Positions 26,298-34,788 of a DNA stretch of 64,000 bases are shown one piece after another. How positions within the stretch are numbered: the stretch's first letter is position 1; every line of letters starts with the position of its first letter. The stretch is from Streptomyces phaeochromogenes. GTDB lineage: Bacteria > Actinomycetota > Actinomycetes > Streptomycetales > Streptomycetaceae. The position numbers were made by a program, and so were the translations under genes. The stretch is from contig NZ_LIQZ01000182.1 of NCBI RefSeq assembly GCF_001418655.1, positions 29,144-93,143 on the forward strand. The letters are read 5' to 3'. The notes under the pieces are model-generated. The model had not been told where the DNA came from. It made no database searches and saw only the letters and a program-made list of their open reading frames with translations.

Positions 26298-27180
26298 GAC
26301 GGCTCACCACCCGGTAGAGGCCGTAGAGCCCCACGGAGATCAGGACGTTGACGACGGCGACCACGCACGCGCCCGGATAGTCGGACTCCAGGATCGCCTT
26401 GCTGTAGACGAGCATCGGCAGGGTCGTCACCCCTTTCGCCCCGGTGAAGAGCACGATCCCGAACTCGTTGAGGCACAGGACGAGGACGAGGCTCCCGCCG
26501 GCCGCGAGCGCGGGCAGCGCCTCCGGCAGGATCACCGTCCGGATGATCCGCGCGGGCCGCGCACCGAGGCCGGCCGCCACCTCCAGCTGCGCGGTGTCGA
26601 GCTGCGAGAAGGCGGCGAGGAGCGGTCGTACGACGAAGGGCGTGAAGTACGTGACCTCGGCGAGGAGCACGCCCCACGGCGTGGTGAGGAACCGGAACGG
26701 CCCGTCCGCCGCGCCCGTGACGTCCGTCCAGAGGCCGTTGGCCATGCCGACGGTGCCGTAGATGAAGAGCAGGGCGAGCGTGATCAGGAAGGACGGGAAG
26801 GAGAGGAAGACGTCGATGAACCTGGCGACGCTCCGCGCCCCCGGGAACGGCACGAACGCGATGATCAGCGCCAGGACGAACCCGAGCACCAGACATCCGA
26901 CGGTCGCCCCGACCGCCAGCCACACGGTGGTCCACAGGGCCTCACGGAAGGCTTCGGAGCCGAGGACGTCGGAGTACGGCTGGAGCGAGGTCCCGCCGGT
27001 GTCGGGCTGGAAGGACTGCTGGACGACGAGGGCGAGGGGGTAGAGGAAGACGAGGGCGAGCAAGACGACTGGCGGCAGGGCAGCCAACCAGGGGCGCGGG
27101 GCTGTGCTCGATTTGCGGCTGCCGCCGCGTGGGCGCGACCAGCCACGACTCACCCGCGGCCGACGAGCAACCTCAGTCAT
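26284..27180 (-). CDS. ABC importer permease, first subunit
   Basis: 298 aa. N-terminal Arg/Ser-rich stretch, then six or seven hydrophobic helices; the coupling loop AAGLGARPARIIRTVILPEALP is clear. Start ATG 27180 overlaps the ATPase stop by 8 bp. Same operon as the ATPase and binding protein. Confidence 0.85.
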   Translation of the reverse strand: MTEVARRPRVSRGWSRPRGGSRKSSTAPRPWLAALPPVVLLALVFLYPLALVVQQSFQPDTGGTSLQPYSDVLGSEAFREALWTTVWLAVGATVGCLVLGFVLALIIAFVPFPGARSVARFIDVFLSFPSFLITLALLFIYGTVGMANGLWTDVTGAADGPFRFLTTPWGVLLAEVTYFTPFVVRPLLAAFSQLDTAQLEVAAGLGARPARIIRTVILPEALPALAAGGSLVLVLCLNEFGIVLFTGAKGVTTLPMLVYSKAILESDYPGACVVAVVNVLISVGLYGLYRVVSRRAGA

Positions 27181-28225
27181 GGCCCCCTCCCGCAGGCAGC
27201 AACACCGCGTCCTCCGGTGCGAAGTGCAGCGTCACCGCGTCCCCGTGAGCCGGCGGAGCCTTGAGTTCCCGCAGGTCCGCCATCAGCCGGTGGCCGTCCA
27301 CGTCGACGTACAGCCGGTGGGTGGCGCCCCGCCACTGGATCTCGTCGACGGTTCCGGCGAGTTGGTTGGGGCCGGAACCGAGGCCGACGAGGTGGGGGCG
27401 TACACACAGGGTCGCCTGAGCGCCGCACGCGATCCCTGCCGTCCCGACCTCGACCTCACGCCCGCCGAAGGAGACACCGCCCTCCCCCACCGTCACGGGC
27501 AGCAGATTCGCGTTGCCGACGAAGGAGGCCGTGAACTCGGTCCTCGGCGCCCGGTAGAGCTGGTGAGGGGTCCCGCAGTCCTGGAGACGGGCCCGGTCCA
27601 TCACCGCGATCCGGTCGGCCAGCGTCAGCGCCTCGACCTGGTCGTGGGTGACGTACAGGATCGACACGTCGGGCAACTCACGGTGAAGCCGGGCGAGTTC
27701 GGCCAGCATCCCGGAGCGCAACTGGGCGTCCAGCGCGGACAGCGGTTCGTCGAGAAGCAGTACGCCGGGCCGGATGGCCAACGCCCGTGCGATGGCGACG
27801 CGTTGCTGCTGGCCGCCGGACAACTCCCGGGGATGGCGGCGCGCGTACGCCGCCATCCCGGTCATCTCCAGCGCCTCGGCCACCCGCGCGCGTATCTCAC
27901 TCTTCGCGACCTTGCGCGCCTTCAGCCCGAAGGCCACGTTGTCCTCGACGCGCATGTGCGGGAACAGCGCGTACTGCTGGACGACCATCCCGATCCCCCG
28001 CCGGTGCGGGGGCAGTTCGGTCACATCGCGCTCGCCCAGGTACACCCGCCCGGAGACTGGCCGCACGAACCCGGCGACCGCCCGCAGCGCGGTGGTCTTG
28101 CCGGACCCGGACGGCCCGAGCAGGGCCATCACCTCGCCGGGTTCGACGGTGAGGTCGAGCGCGTCGAGGACGACGTTCCCGTCGTAGGCGACCGTCACCG
28201 AGTCGAATCGGATGCCGCTGCTCAT
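27173..28225 (-). CDS. ABC importer ATPase (PhnT-like)
   Basis: 350 aa. Walker A GPSGSGKT, Q-loop QQYALFPH, signature LSGGQQQR, Walker B LLLDEP, H-loop VTHD; the last 100 residues form a TOBE-type domain. Start ATG 28225, whose ATGA overlaps the stop of the HAD gene. With the two permeases and the binding protein it makes the phosphonate importer. By sequence alone the ATPase could serve other small ligands (putrescine, iron); the context decides. Confidence 0.88.
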   Translation of the reverse strand: MSSGIRFDSVTVAYDGNVVLDALDLTVEPGEVMALLGPSGSGKTTALRAVAGFVRPVSGRVYLGERDVTELPPHRRGIGMVVQQYALFPHMRVEDNVAFGLKARKVAKSEIRARVAEALEMTGMAAYARRHPRELSGGQQQRVAIARALAIRPGVLLLDEPLSALDAQLRSGMLAELARLHRELPDVSILYVTHDQVEALTLADRIAVMDRARLQDCGTPHQLYRAPRTEFTASFVGNANLLPVTVGEGGVSFGGREVEVGTAGIACGAQATLCVRPHLVGLGSGPNQLAGTVDEIQWRGATHRLYVDVDGHRLMADLRELKAPPAHGDAVTLHFAPEDAVLLPAGGGHD

Positions 28226-28911
28226 GCGAGGGCTCCCGGCAACTCCGCCACGGATCCCAGCACTTGGGTGGCCCCGGACGCCCGCAGCGCGTTCTCGTCG
28301 TGCGCGCCGGTCAGGACACCGGCGACCGCGCCCGCCCCCGCACGGACCCCGCTGAGCATGTCGTACGAGGTGTCGCCCACGACGGCGATCTGCCGGACGT
28401 CGTCCGCCGCCGCCGTCCGCAGGAAGGCGCCGAGGACCATGTCGGGGTAAGGGCGCCCGCGGCCCCCGGCGTCGGCGGGGCACAGCGTCAGCGGCACCAG
28501 GTCCTGCCAGCCGAGCGCGGCCAGGATCGCGTCCTGCGTGGTGCGCGCGAAGCCGGTGGTCAGTACGACCGTGCGGCCCTGGGAGTCGAGCTGCTCGATG
28601 GCCTCGCGCGCACCGGGGATCGGCGCGACGAGACCGCCGTCGACCAGCTCCGCGTACGCCTCCTCGAAGGCCCTGTTGGCCTCCTGCGCCTTCGTCTCCT
28701 CCCCGAACAGATGCCGGAAGACGGAGATCTTGGACTCGCCCATGGTGGCGCGGACGTAGGCGAGTTTGTCGGCGTGGTCGGGGCTGCCGGGCTCGACGCC
28801 CAGTTCGGCGGCGGCCGTCGCGAAGGCCCGCTCGACGAGGCCGCCGTCGGCGACGGTGGTGCCGGCCATGTCGAGGACGACGAGACGGATGTCGTGGTTC
28901 GTGTGGGTCAT
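28222..28911 (-). CDS. Phosphonatase-like HAD hydrolase
   Basis: 229 aa. HAD motif I is D14-M-A-G-T-T, the DxAGTT form of phosphonoacetaldehyde hydrolase (PhnX). PhnX uses a Schiff-base lysine in an MG-x-x-K setting; here M-G-E-S-K61 is present, which supports C-P bond cleavage of phosphonoacetaldehyde rather than plain phosphatase activity. Motif III appears as PYPDM. I start at ATG 28911; GTG 28923, overlapping the FAD gene stop, would add four residues. Annotation as phosphonatase-like is from motif and context. Confidence 0.8.
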   Translation of the reverse strand: MTHTNHDIRLVVLDMAGTTVADGGLVERAFATAAAELGVEPGSPDHADKLAYVRATMGESKISVFRHLFGEETKAQEANRAFEEAYAELVDGGLVAPIPGAREAIEQLDSQGRTVVLTTGFARTTQDAILAALGWQDLVPLTLCPADAGGRGRPYPDMVLGAFLRTAAADDVRQIAVVGDTSYDMLSGVRAGAGAVAGVLTGAHDENALRASGATQVLGSVAELPGALA

Positions 28912-28919
28912 GAGGGGTG

Positions 28920-30044
28920 TCACCAGCCCAGTTCGTTCGCGGTCGTCTCGGCGATCGCGGGCGAGCAGGTCATACCGCGCCCGCCGGGCCCGGTGACCAG
29001 CCACACCCCGTCGCGCACCTGTTGCCGGTGCACGACCCGGCCCGGGTCGGTGCACTGCGCGTACACCCCGGCCCAGCGGCGCCGGATCTTCGGCAGCGCG
29101 CGGCCGAGGAAGGACTCGACGACCCCCGTGAGGTGGTCGTAGGGGTCTTCGAGGGTGTCGAAGGCGAAGGGGTGTTCGTACTCGTGGGTGTCGCCGATGG
29201 TCAGCCCGCCGTCGGCGCGCTGCACCATGAGCAGCTGCATACGGTGGTCCGCGGCCGTCCGCGCCTGGGCCTGACGGGCGTTGAGCTCGTCCAGGGCCGC
29301 GGAGTCGTACGCCGGGTAGTAGCGGAAGCTGTCGGCGTCTGCGATCGAGGTGGTGAGCGGCTCGCCCAGCGGGTCGGTCTGCATCATCTGGAGACGTACG
29401 CGGCGGACGGGCAGGCCAGGTCCGGCCAGCTCACGGACCAGGCCGCCGAGCCATGCGCCCGTGCAGAGGACGACGACGTCCCCGGTGTGCACGTCCCCGT
29501 GGTCGTCGCGGACGGCGTGGTGACCGATGACCTCTCGGACCTCCCTGCCGGGCCGGAAGGTGTACCGCGGCGACTTCAACAGCTCGGCGCGCAGGGCGAG
29601 TTGTGCGGTGCGCGGCTCGACGGCCGCGTCCCGCTCGCAGTAGAGGGCGGCGCTGAACTCGCCGCGCAGGGCTGGGTTCAGGGCGCGCGCCTCGTCGGGG
29701 GTCAGCAGCTTGTAGCCGCGGGCCGGTGCGTCCTCACGGGCCACGGCGGCCTCGGCGACGGCGAGTTCGAGGTCGCCGCGGACGGGGGTCAGCGAGCCGT
29801 TCGGCCGGAAGCCGAGGCCTGGCACCCGTCCGCCGATGCCCTCCCACAACTCCCGCGCCCGCAGCGCGGTTTCCAGTTCTTCACCCCCCGCGCGGCCACT
29901 CACCCAGATCTGGCCGAAGTTGCGCAACGAGGCGCCGCGAGCCTCCGCCTCGCGCTCGATCTGTACGACCTCATGGCCGCGTTCCACTGCTTGCCAGGCG
30001 TGCATGGTGCCCACCACGCCGGCTCCGACGACTATCACTCTCAC
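28920..30044 (-). CDS. FAD-dependent amine oxidoreductase of the phosphonate cluster
   Basis: 374-aa DAO-type flavoprotein: VIVVGAGVVGTMHA at the N-terminus (FAD GxGxxG), and the C-terminal GPGGRGMTCSP block. Flavoproteins of this kind are found beside phosphonatase-like HADs and are proposed to oxidise aminoethylphosphonates or their N-methyl forms to phosphonoacetaldehyde. GTG 30044 is preceded by GAGGAG about 10 nt away. First gene of the minus-strand operon. A candidate operator (30104-30134) lies 60 bp upstream. Confidence 0.8.
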   Translation of the reverse strand: MRVIVVGAGVVGTMHAWQAVERGHEVVQIEREAEARGASLRNFGQIWVSGRAGGEELETALRARELWEGIGGRVPGLGFRPNGSLTPVRGDLELAVAEAAVAREDAPARGYKLLTPDEARALNPALRGEFSAALYCERDAAVEPRTAQLALRAELLKSPRYTFRPGREVREVIGHHAVRDDHGDVHTGDVVVLCTGAWLGGLVRELAGPGLPVRRVRLQMMQTDPLGEPLTTSIADADSFRYYPAYDSAALDELNARQAQARTAADHRMQLLMVQRADGGLTIGDTHEYEHPFAFDTLEDPYDHLTGVVESFLGRALPKIRRRWAGVYAQCTDPGRVVHRQQVRDGVWLVTGPGGRGMTCSPAIAETTANELGW

Positions 30045-30103
30045 GACGGCCACGCTCCTCGGGATCGGGGAACCGGAAGGGTCCGGCTCACAACGGGAGC
30101 GTG

Positions 30104-30134
30104 AACTGGTCGTCACGTTTGGGCTAGACCAGTT
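30104..30134. promoter_or_regulatory. Operator-like dyad upstream of phosphonate operon
   Basis: AACTGGT (30104-30110) and ACCAGTT (30128-30134), perfect 7-bp arms 17 nt apart. On the minus strand the downstream half reads AACTGGTCTAGCCC, close to the TGGTCTAGACCA type bound by HutC-branch GntR regulators. It lies just before the FAD oxidase gene and after the GntR gene. Confidence 0.55.
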
Positions 30135-30197
30135 ACCTATTCGTGATACTCGAAGGTGGTCGGGAGGAGGTGCGGAGAGGGGGCGTAGAGGGTGTTC

Positions 30198-30953
30198 TCA
30201 GCCGCTGAGATGAGTCGTGAACGAGAACCGGTCCCCCCGGAACAGCGTCCGCACCCGCTCCAGCGGCTGCCCGTCGGTGTCCCGCGAAACGCGGTGGATC
30301 AGCAGCATCGGAAGAGCGGGCGGGGTGCCGATGAGGAGGGCCTCGCGCGGGGTGGCGAGCACCGTCTCGATGCGTTCGTCGGCGTCTCCGAAGGCGATGC
30401 CCTGCTGGTGGAGGTAGGCGTAGAAGGAGGAGTCGGGCTCGAATTCGGCGTCCAGGCGGGGAATGCGGGCCACCGAGACGTAGGTGCTTTCCAGACCGAC
30501 CCGCTCGTCGTCCGCGAGCAGCACGCGCTCCAGATGCCAGACCGGCTCGCCGCGCGTGAGCCCGGTCTCGGCGGCGAGCGCCTCGGGGCAGGGGAAGCGG
30601 TCGAGGGTGACGAGGTTGCGGCCGGGGGTGCGCCCCTGACGTCGTACGCCTTCGGTGTAGCTGGCGAGCGACAGGGGCTGCTCCAGCTTCGGGCCCGCGA
30701 CGACCGTGCCGCGCCCCCGCCTGCGCAGCCGCCCTTCCAGCACCAGTTCACGGATCGCCTGCCGCACGGTCTCCCGCGCGACCTCGTACCGCTCGGAGAG
30801 GTCCCGCTCGGTGGGGAGCAGCCCGCCCTCGCCGAGTTCGTCGACGAGGGCCGAGATCCGCGCCTTCACCGCGTAGTACTTCGGGATGCGGCCGTGCTCC
30901 GGAATCCCGGAGCGGACGGGGGCCGCGGGGTGCTGATCGTTCGGGTAGTCCAC
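30198..30953 (-). CDS. GntR/HutC family regulator of the phosphonate operon
   Basis: 251 aa. N-terminal winged helix (LLPTERDLSERYEVARETVRQAIREL, about 47-71) and a C-terminal UTRA ligand domain (residues about 95-250). HutC-branch members bind small metabolites and TGGTCTAGACCA-like sites; such a site is 64 bp downstream. GTG 30953 is the only start and lacks a clear ribosome site. Same strand as the phn genes, separated by 153 bp. Confidence 0.82.
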   Translation of the reverse strand: MDYPNDQHPAAPVRSGIPEHGRIPKYYAVKARISALVDELGEGGLLPTERDLSERYEVARETVRQAIRELVLEGRLRRRGRGTVVAGPKLEQPLSLASYTEGVRRQGRTPGRNLVTLDRFPCPEALAAETGLTRGEPVWHLERVLLADDERVGLESTYVSVARIPRLDAEFEPDSSFYAYLHQQGIAFGDADERIETVLATPREALLIGTPPALPMLLIHRVSRDTDGQPLERVRTLFRGDRFSFTTHLSG

Positions 30954-30983
30954 GCAGGGATCGTCGCAGATGAGGCGGGGGGA

Positions 30984-31037
30984 TTTCCTGGCGGGATTCC
31001 TGACGGGGTTTCCTGGCGGTTTCCTGGCGGGCTTCCT
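30984..31037. repeat. Degenerate tandem repeat of TTCCTGGCGGG
   Basis: About five imperfect copies of an 11-12-bp TTCCTGGCGGG unit just upstream of the GntR gene and reaching the stop codon of the deacetylase gene. It might be a sequence-duplication tract or part of a promoter; no open frame is supported. Confidence 0.7.
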
Positions 31038-31866
31038 ATTCGAGGACGGTGCGCAGGTCGGTGATCCGGTATCCGTGGGCGTGGATGGCGTCGATGATCC
31101 GCGGGAGTGCCTGGACGTCGAGGGCAGGTCCGCGCCCCTGGGCCGTACCGACGTGCATCTGCACGATCGCCCCGGGGGTCAGGGCGTTCACGACCCGGTC
31201 GACGACCTTCTGGACCGTCATACCGCCGGCGGTTCCGAGGTAGCCGTTGGTGTCAGTGGTGAACTCGATGTCCGCGAAGCCGAGTTCGTTGGCATGCGCG
31301 ATGCCCTCCGGGGTCGTGGCGCTGTAGGGGAAGCGGAAGAACGGGAGCGGCACCGCCCCGGTCGCCCGTCGGATCGCCCGGTCCGCACCCATGATCTCCT
31401 GCTCCGCCTCCGGGCGGGTGAGGTCCGCGAACTGCGGATGGCTGTAGGAGTGGTTGCCGATCCCGTGCTCGGCCGCCATCAGCCGGGCCGCACCGGAGTG
31501 GCGTTCGGCGAACCGGCCGGTCAGGAAGAACGTCGCCGGCACGTTCCGCCCGCGCAGCACCGTCAAGGCCGTCTCCACCCCGGTCTCGTCCCACGCGGCG
31601 TTGAACGTCAGCGCCACCAGCGGGCTACTGGTGGGAATCCGGCGGACCTCCGAACCGTAGAGCCTCGCCACCGGCCCCGGATCCTCCCCGCCCACCGACC
31701 TCGGGGCGCCCCCGCATTCCGCCGCGGCGCCTCCGCGAGGGCAACGGTCCGTGAGGGTGTGCCCGCTCGCGGGGAGGACCAGAAGCCCCAGCACCAGGGC
31801 AGCGACGGCAACAGCGACAGGCAGGCCACCGAGGGCCATGGGCCCCGCTGGGACAGAACGCTTCAT
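31036..31866 (-). CDS. Polysaccharide deacetylase (NodB-like)
   Basis: 276 aa, exported or membrane-anchored by an N-terminal hydrophobic helix (ALGGLPVAVAVAALVLGLLV). NodB domain: motif 1 is the variant TFNAAWDET (the TFDDG form lacks its first Asp, as in PdaB/YlxY relatives), motif 2 GNHSYSHPQF with both metal His, motif 3 FFRFPYSA, later QMHVGTAQ. Probably deacetylates peptidoglycan or another wall glycan. Start ATG 31866. The gap to the XRE gene is 202 bp with no other feature than its promoter. Confidence 0.82.
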   Translation of the reverse strand: MKRSVPAGPMALGGLPVAVAVAALVLGLLVLPASGHTLTDRCPRGGAAAECGGAPRSVGGEDPGPVARLYGSEVRRIPTSSPLVALTFNAAWDETGVETALTVLRGRNVPATFFLTGRFAERHSGAARLMAAEHGIGNHSYSHPQFADLTRPEAEQEIMGADRAIRRATGAVPLPFFRFPYSATTPEGIAHANELGFADIEFTTDTNGYLGTAGGMTVQKVVDRVVNALTPGAIVQMHVGTAQGRGPALDVQALPRIIDAIHAHGYRITDLRTVLE

Positions 31867-32068
31867 AGTCGAACATTGGCACCATCTATTGCGCAGCATG
31901 GCAGTGACACTCGGCGAAGGCTCCCGCACCCCTTGGACGGAGGCAAATGCCAACGTAAGAGTCCGTTTCGGCACCTGCGATCACGACGGCATGGCGCGTG
32001 ATCAACAATCCTTGCCGCATGGCAATCTGCGGTCCAGCACAGGGACTTGGACCGGAGGTACATCGCAC

Positions 32069-32941
32069 GTGGCGGCGAAGAGCAATCCCACCGTCAGGAG
32101 ACGCCATCTCGGGGCCGAGCTTCGCGGGCTCCGCATCGCCAGTGGACTGAAGAGCAAGGAGGTCGCCGAGCGGCTTCTGGTCTCTCAGCCCAAGATCAGT
32201 CATCTGGAGAACGGCAACCGCGCCATCAGCCCTCGCGACGTTCGCGACCTGTGCGCGATCTACGGAGTGACGGACCGGGAGGTCATCGACTCCCTGATGG
32301 AGATGGCCAAGGAATCGAGCCGGCGGAGCTGGTGGCACTCCTACGGCGACCTCTCCAACAGCGTCTACATCGGCCTGGAGTCGGACGCCGTCTCCCTCCA
32401 CACCTACGACCCCATGGTGATCCCCGGCCTGCTGCAGACCCCTGCCTACGCCGAGGCCGTCATCGGAGAAACGATCCCCCTGCTCACCGCCGAACAGACC
32501 GCCACGCGCCTCAAGGTGCGGCTGCGCCGTCAGCACCGGATCTACGACCCGGCCTGCCCGCTGCGCCTGTGGGTCGTCCTGGACGAATCGGCATTGCACC
32601 GCGTCGTGGGCAGCCCCGACATCATGCGCGAGCAACTGGAACACCTGAACGCACTCGGCACCGAGCCGCACATCACCATGCAGGTCCTCCCCTACGCCGT
32701 GGGCGCTCACCCGGGCCTGACAGGACAGTTCTCCATTCTGAGGTTCGCCGACAGCCATGAGTCAGGGGTGGTGTACCTGGAACGGTTCACCAGCGACCTC
32801 TGTTTGGAGAAGCCGTCCGACGTGCAGCACTACAGCGCGATGTACGACCACCTCCAGGCCCGGGCCCTCACCCCTGACAGCAGCCGCGACATCCTCACCG
32901 ACATAACCAAGTCGTACATCGACGCGGCGATCGAGCCCTGA
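32069..32941 (+). CDS. XRE helix-turn-helix regulator with DUF5753 C-terminal domain
   Basis: 290 aa. N-terminal XRE helix-turn-helix (ELRGLRIASGLKSKEVAERLLVSQPKISHLENG, about 15-52) and the DUF5753 domain with the YDPMVIPGLLQTPAYAEA signature. This large actinobacterial family is often paired with a small DUF397 gene; none is next to it here. Start GTG 32069 has GGAGG 10 nt upstream; upstream ATGs have no good site. A stand-alone gene. Confidence 0.87.
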   Translation: MAAKSNPTVRRRHLGAELRGLRIASGLKSKEVAERLLVSQPKISHLENGNRAISPRDVRDLCAIYGVTDREVIDSLMEMAKESSRRSWWHSYGDLSNSVYIGLESDAVSLHTYDPMVIPGLLQTPAYAEAVIGETIPLLTAEQTATRLKVRLRRQHRIYDPACPLRLWVVLDESALHRVVGSPDIMREQLEHLNALGTEPHITMQVLPYAVGAHPGLTGQFSILRFADSHESGVVYLERFTSDLCLEKPSDVQHYSAMYDHLQARALTPDSSRDILTDITKSYIDAAIEP

Positions 32942-33044
32942 GCGTCGGCCTCAGGAGCCGGTCGCGACGAACACCCCGCCGACGACCGGCCCCGGCCCCC
33001 CATCCCTTTCCGGCAGAGCCGCCGCAACAGGATCCCAACTCCCC

Positions 33045-33824
33045 TCAGGTGGCGAGGACTTCCAGCGCGGCGGCGTGCACACCCGGTGCGGCGGCAAGAT
33101 AGCTCTCGCCGGCCAGTTCCCACGGTTTGCCCTCGATGTCGGTCACGACGCCTCCGGCCTCCTGGACCAGCAGCACACCCGCCGCGTGGGACCGGACGTT
33201 GTCGAACTGCCAGTGCAGGTCCATCCGGCCCGCGGCGACCTGGGCCAGCTGGTGGGTCACGGGCACGGAGACTCGTACGTGGAGGGCGGAGTTCGTCATC
33301 GCGGTGAAGGCGGAGCCCATCCGCTGCGCGAGCTCGGGGTCGTGACCCGGCTTGGCCTGGCCGGTCCCGGCCAGTGCGCCGTCCAACGACGTCTTGACCG
33401 AAACCCGCAGCCGTACGCCGTTGAGGAACGCCCCGCCGCCCTCGGTCGCGGTGAACATCTCGTCGTGGGCCGGGAAGCAGACCACCGCCAGCACCGGGCG
33501 GCCGTCGCGGACGAGGCTCACGCCGATGTTCCAGTCGGGCATGCCGTGCACGGCGTTGACGTTGCCGCCGACCGGGTCGATGAGCCACCACTCGCCCGTG
33601 GCCAGCGGTCCCGATCCATGTTCGTCATTGAGCCAGCCCGCACTCGGCAGGGCCTCGGTCAACGCGGGGCGCAGCACATCGACCACGGCCGCGTCATTGG
33701 CCTGGAGGTTCGCAAGCAGTTCGGGAAGCCCGGACTGACGGGACTCGGCGGAATAACGCGTCATCATCCGGGCGCCGGCGCGGCGGACGGCGGCGACGGT
33801 GGCGGCAAGCAGTTCCTCGCTCAT
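33045..33824 (-). CDS. Inositol monophosphatase-like protein with altered metal motifs
   Basis: 259 aa of the IMPase/FBPase superfamily. The canonical D-P-[IL]-D-G-T metal motif reads D83-P-V-G86-G-N: the second Asp is Gly. The C-terminal W-D-x-A-A-G reads R-S-H-A-A-G, losing another Asp. The loop before it has N-D-E-H-G. This may be a changed substrate class (nucleotide bisphosphate) or an inactive relative. ATG 33824 has AGGAG 7 nt upstream. Divergent from a LysR gene 55 bp away, so the two probably share control. Confidence 0.72.
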   Translation of the reverse strand: MSEELLAATVAAVRRAGARMMTRYSAESRQSGLPELLANLQANDAAVVDVLRPALTEALPSAGWLNDEHGSGPLATGEWWLIDPVGGNVNAVHGMPDWNIGVSLVRDGRPVLAVVCFPAHDEMFTATEGGGAFLNGVRLRVSVKTSLDGALAGTGQAKPGHDPELAQRMGSAFTAMTNSALHVRVSVPVTHQLAQVAAGRMDLHWQFDNVRSHAAGVLLVQEAGGVVTDIEGKPWELAGESYLAAAPGVHAAALEVLAT

Positions 33825-33879
33825 GGGATGCTCCTGGAGTTGACGGAAGTGGATCGATGTCTTGTTGGGATTTACTCGT

Positions 33880-34779
33880 ATGCAATTGGACTTGAATCTG
33901 CTGACCGTGCTGGACGCCCTGCTCGAAGAGGGCAGCGTGATGGGCGCGGCCGAGCGGCTACACCTGTCCTCGCCCGCGGTCAGCCGCACCCTCGGCCGGC
34001 TTCGCGCCGTCACCGGGGACGACATCCTGGTGCGCACCGGCCACTCGATGACTCCCACCCCGTACGCGTTGTCGGTACGGGAGGACGTGCACCGGCTGGT
34101 CAGGCAGGCGCACGCGGTGCTCTCGCCGATCCGTGAACTGGACCTCGCCGAACTGGACCGCACCTTCACGATCCAATGTCACGACGCGGTGGCCGCGTCA
34201 CTGGTGCCGGTACTGGTCGGGAGGATCCAACAGCAGGCCGCCGGGGTGCAGTTGCGGGTGCTGGCGGAGAACACCGTCGACACCGACGACCTGCGGCACG
34301 GCCGCGTCGATCTGGAAATCGGTGGTGGCAGGCCCGTTCTGCCCGAGTTCCGGTCCGAGCCGCTCGGCGACGACCGGCTCGTCGTGGCGATGCGCGCGGA
34401 CCACCCCTGTGCCGCCGGACTCGACCTGGCCTCCTACGCGGAGCAGCCGCATGTGGTGATCTCCCGGCGCGGCCGGCTCACCGCGCCGATCGACGATGTG
34501 CTGGCCGCCGAAGGCCTGCGGCGCCGGGTGGTCGCGGCGGTGGCGTCGGTGTCCACCGCACTGCAGATCGCCGCCCGCGGCGATGCGTTGGTCACCTGCA
34601 CGGAGATCCTCGGCCGCCCGCTCATCGAGGCGTTCGGGCTCCTCTCTCGGCCGCTGCCGATCAAGTCCCCGGCGGCGACGATCAACTGCAACTGGCACCA
34701 GCGCTACGATTCCGACCCCGCCCACGCCTGGCTCCGCGAGCAGGTCCGGGCGTCGGTCGAGGAGATCACCGCCCGCTGA
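33880..34779 (+). CDS. LysR family transcriptional regulator (NodD/NahR-like)
   Basis: 299 aa. N-terminal winged helix: LDLNLLTVLDALLEEGSVMGAAERLHLSSPAVSRTL (about 4-40), followed by the two-lobe ligand domain; closest look is the NodD/NahR branch. Start ATG 33880. Only 55 bp separate it from the divergent IMPase-like gene, the classic LysR arrangement, so it probably controls that gene or the pair. Confidence 0.82.
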   Translation: MQLDLNLLTVLDALLEEGSVMGAAERLHLSSPAVSRTLGRLRAVTGDDILVRTGHSMTPTPYALSVREDVHRLVRQAHAVLSPIRELDLAELDRTFTIQCHDAVAASLVPVLVGRIQQQAAGVQLRVLAENTVDTDDLRHGRVDLEIGGGRPVLPEFRSEPLGDDRLVVAMRADHPCAAGLDLASYAEQPHVVISRRGRLTAPIDDVLAAEGLRRRVVAAVASVSTALQIAARGDALVTCTEILGRPLIEAFGLLSRPLPIKSPAATINCNWHQRYDSDPAHAWLREQVRASVEEITAR

Positions 34780-34788
34780 CCGCTCCGC

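Noticed and set aside
30954..31035. Small protein from the TTCCTGGCGGG repeats (Phe-Leu-Ala-Gly pattern).
   Set aside because: No ribosome site and a repetitive hydrophobic composition; it looks like a repeat tract, not a gene.
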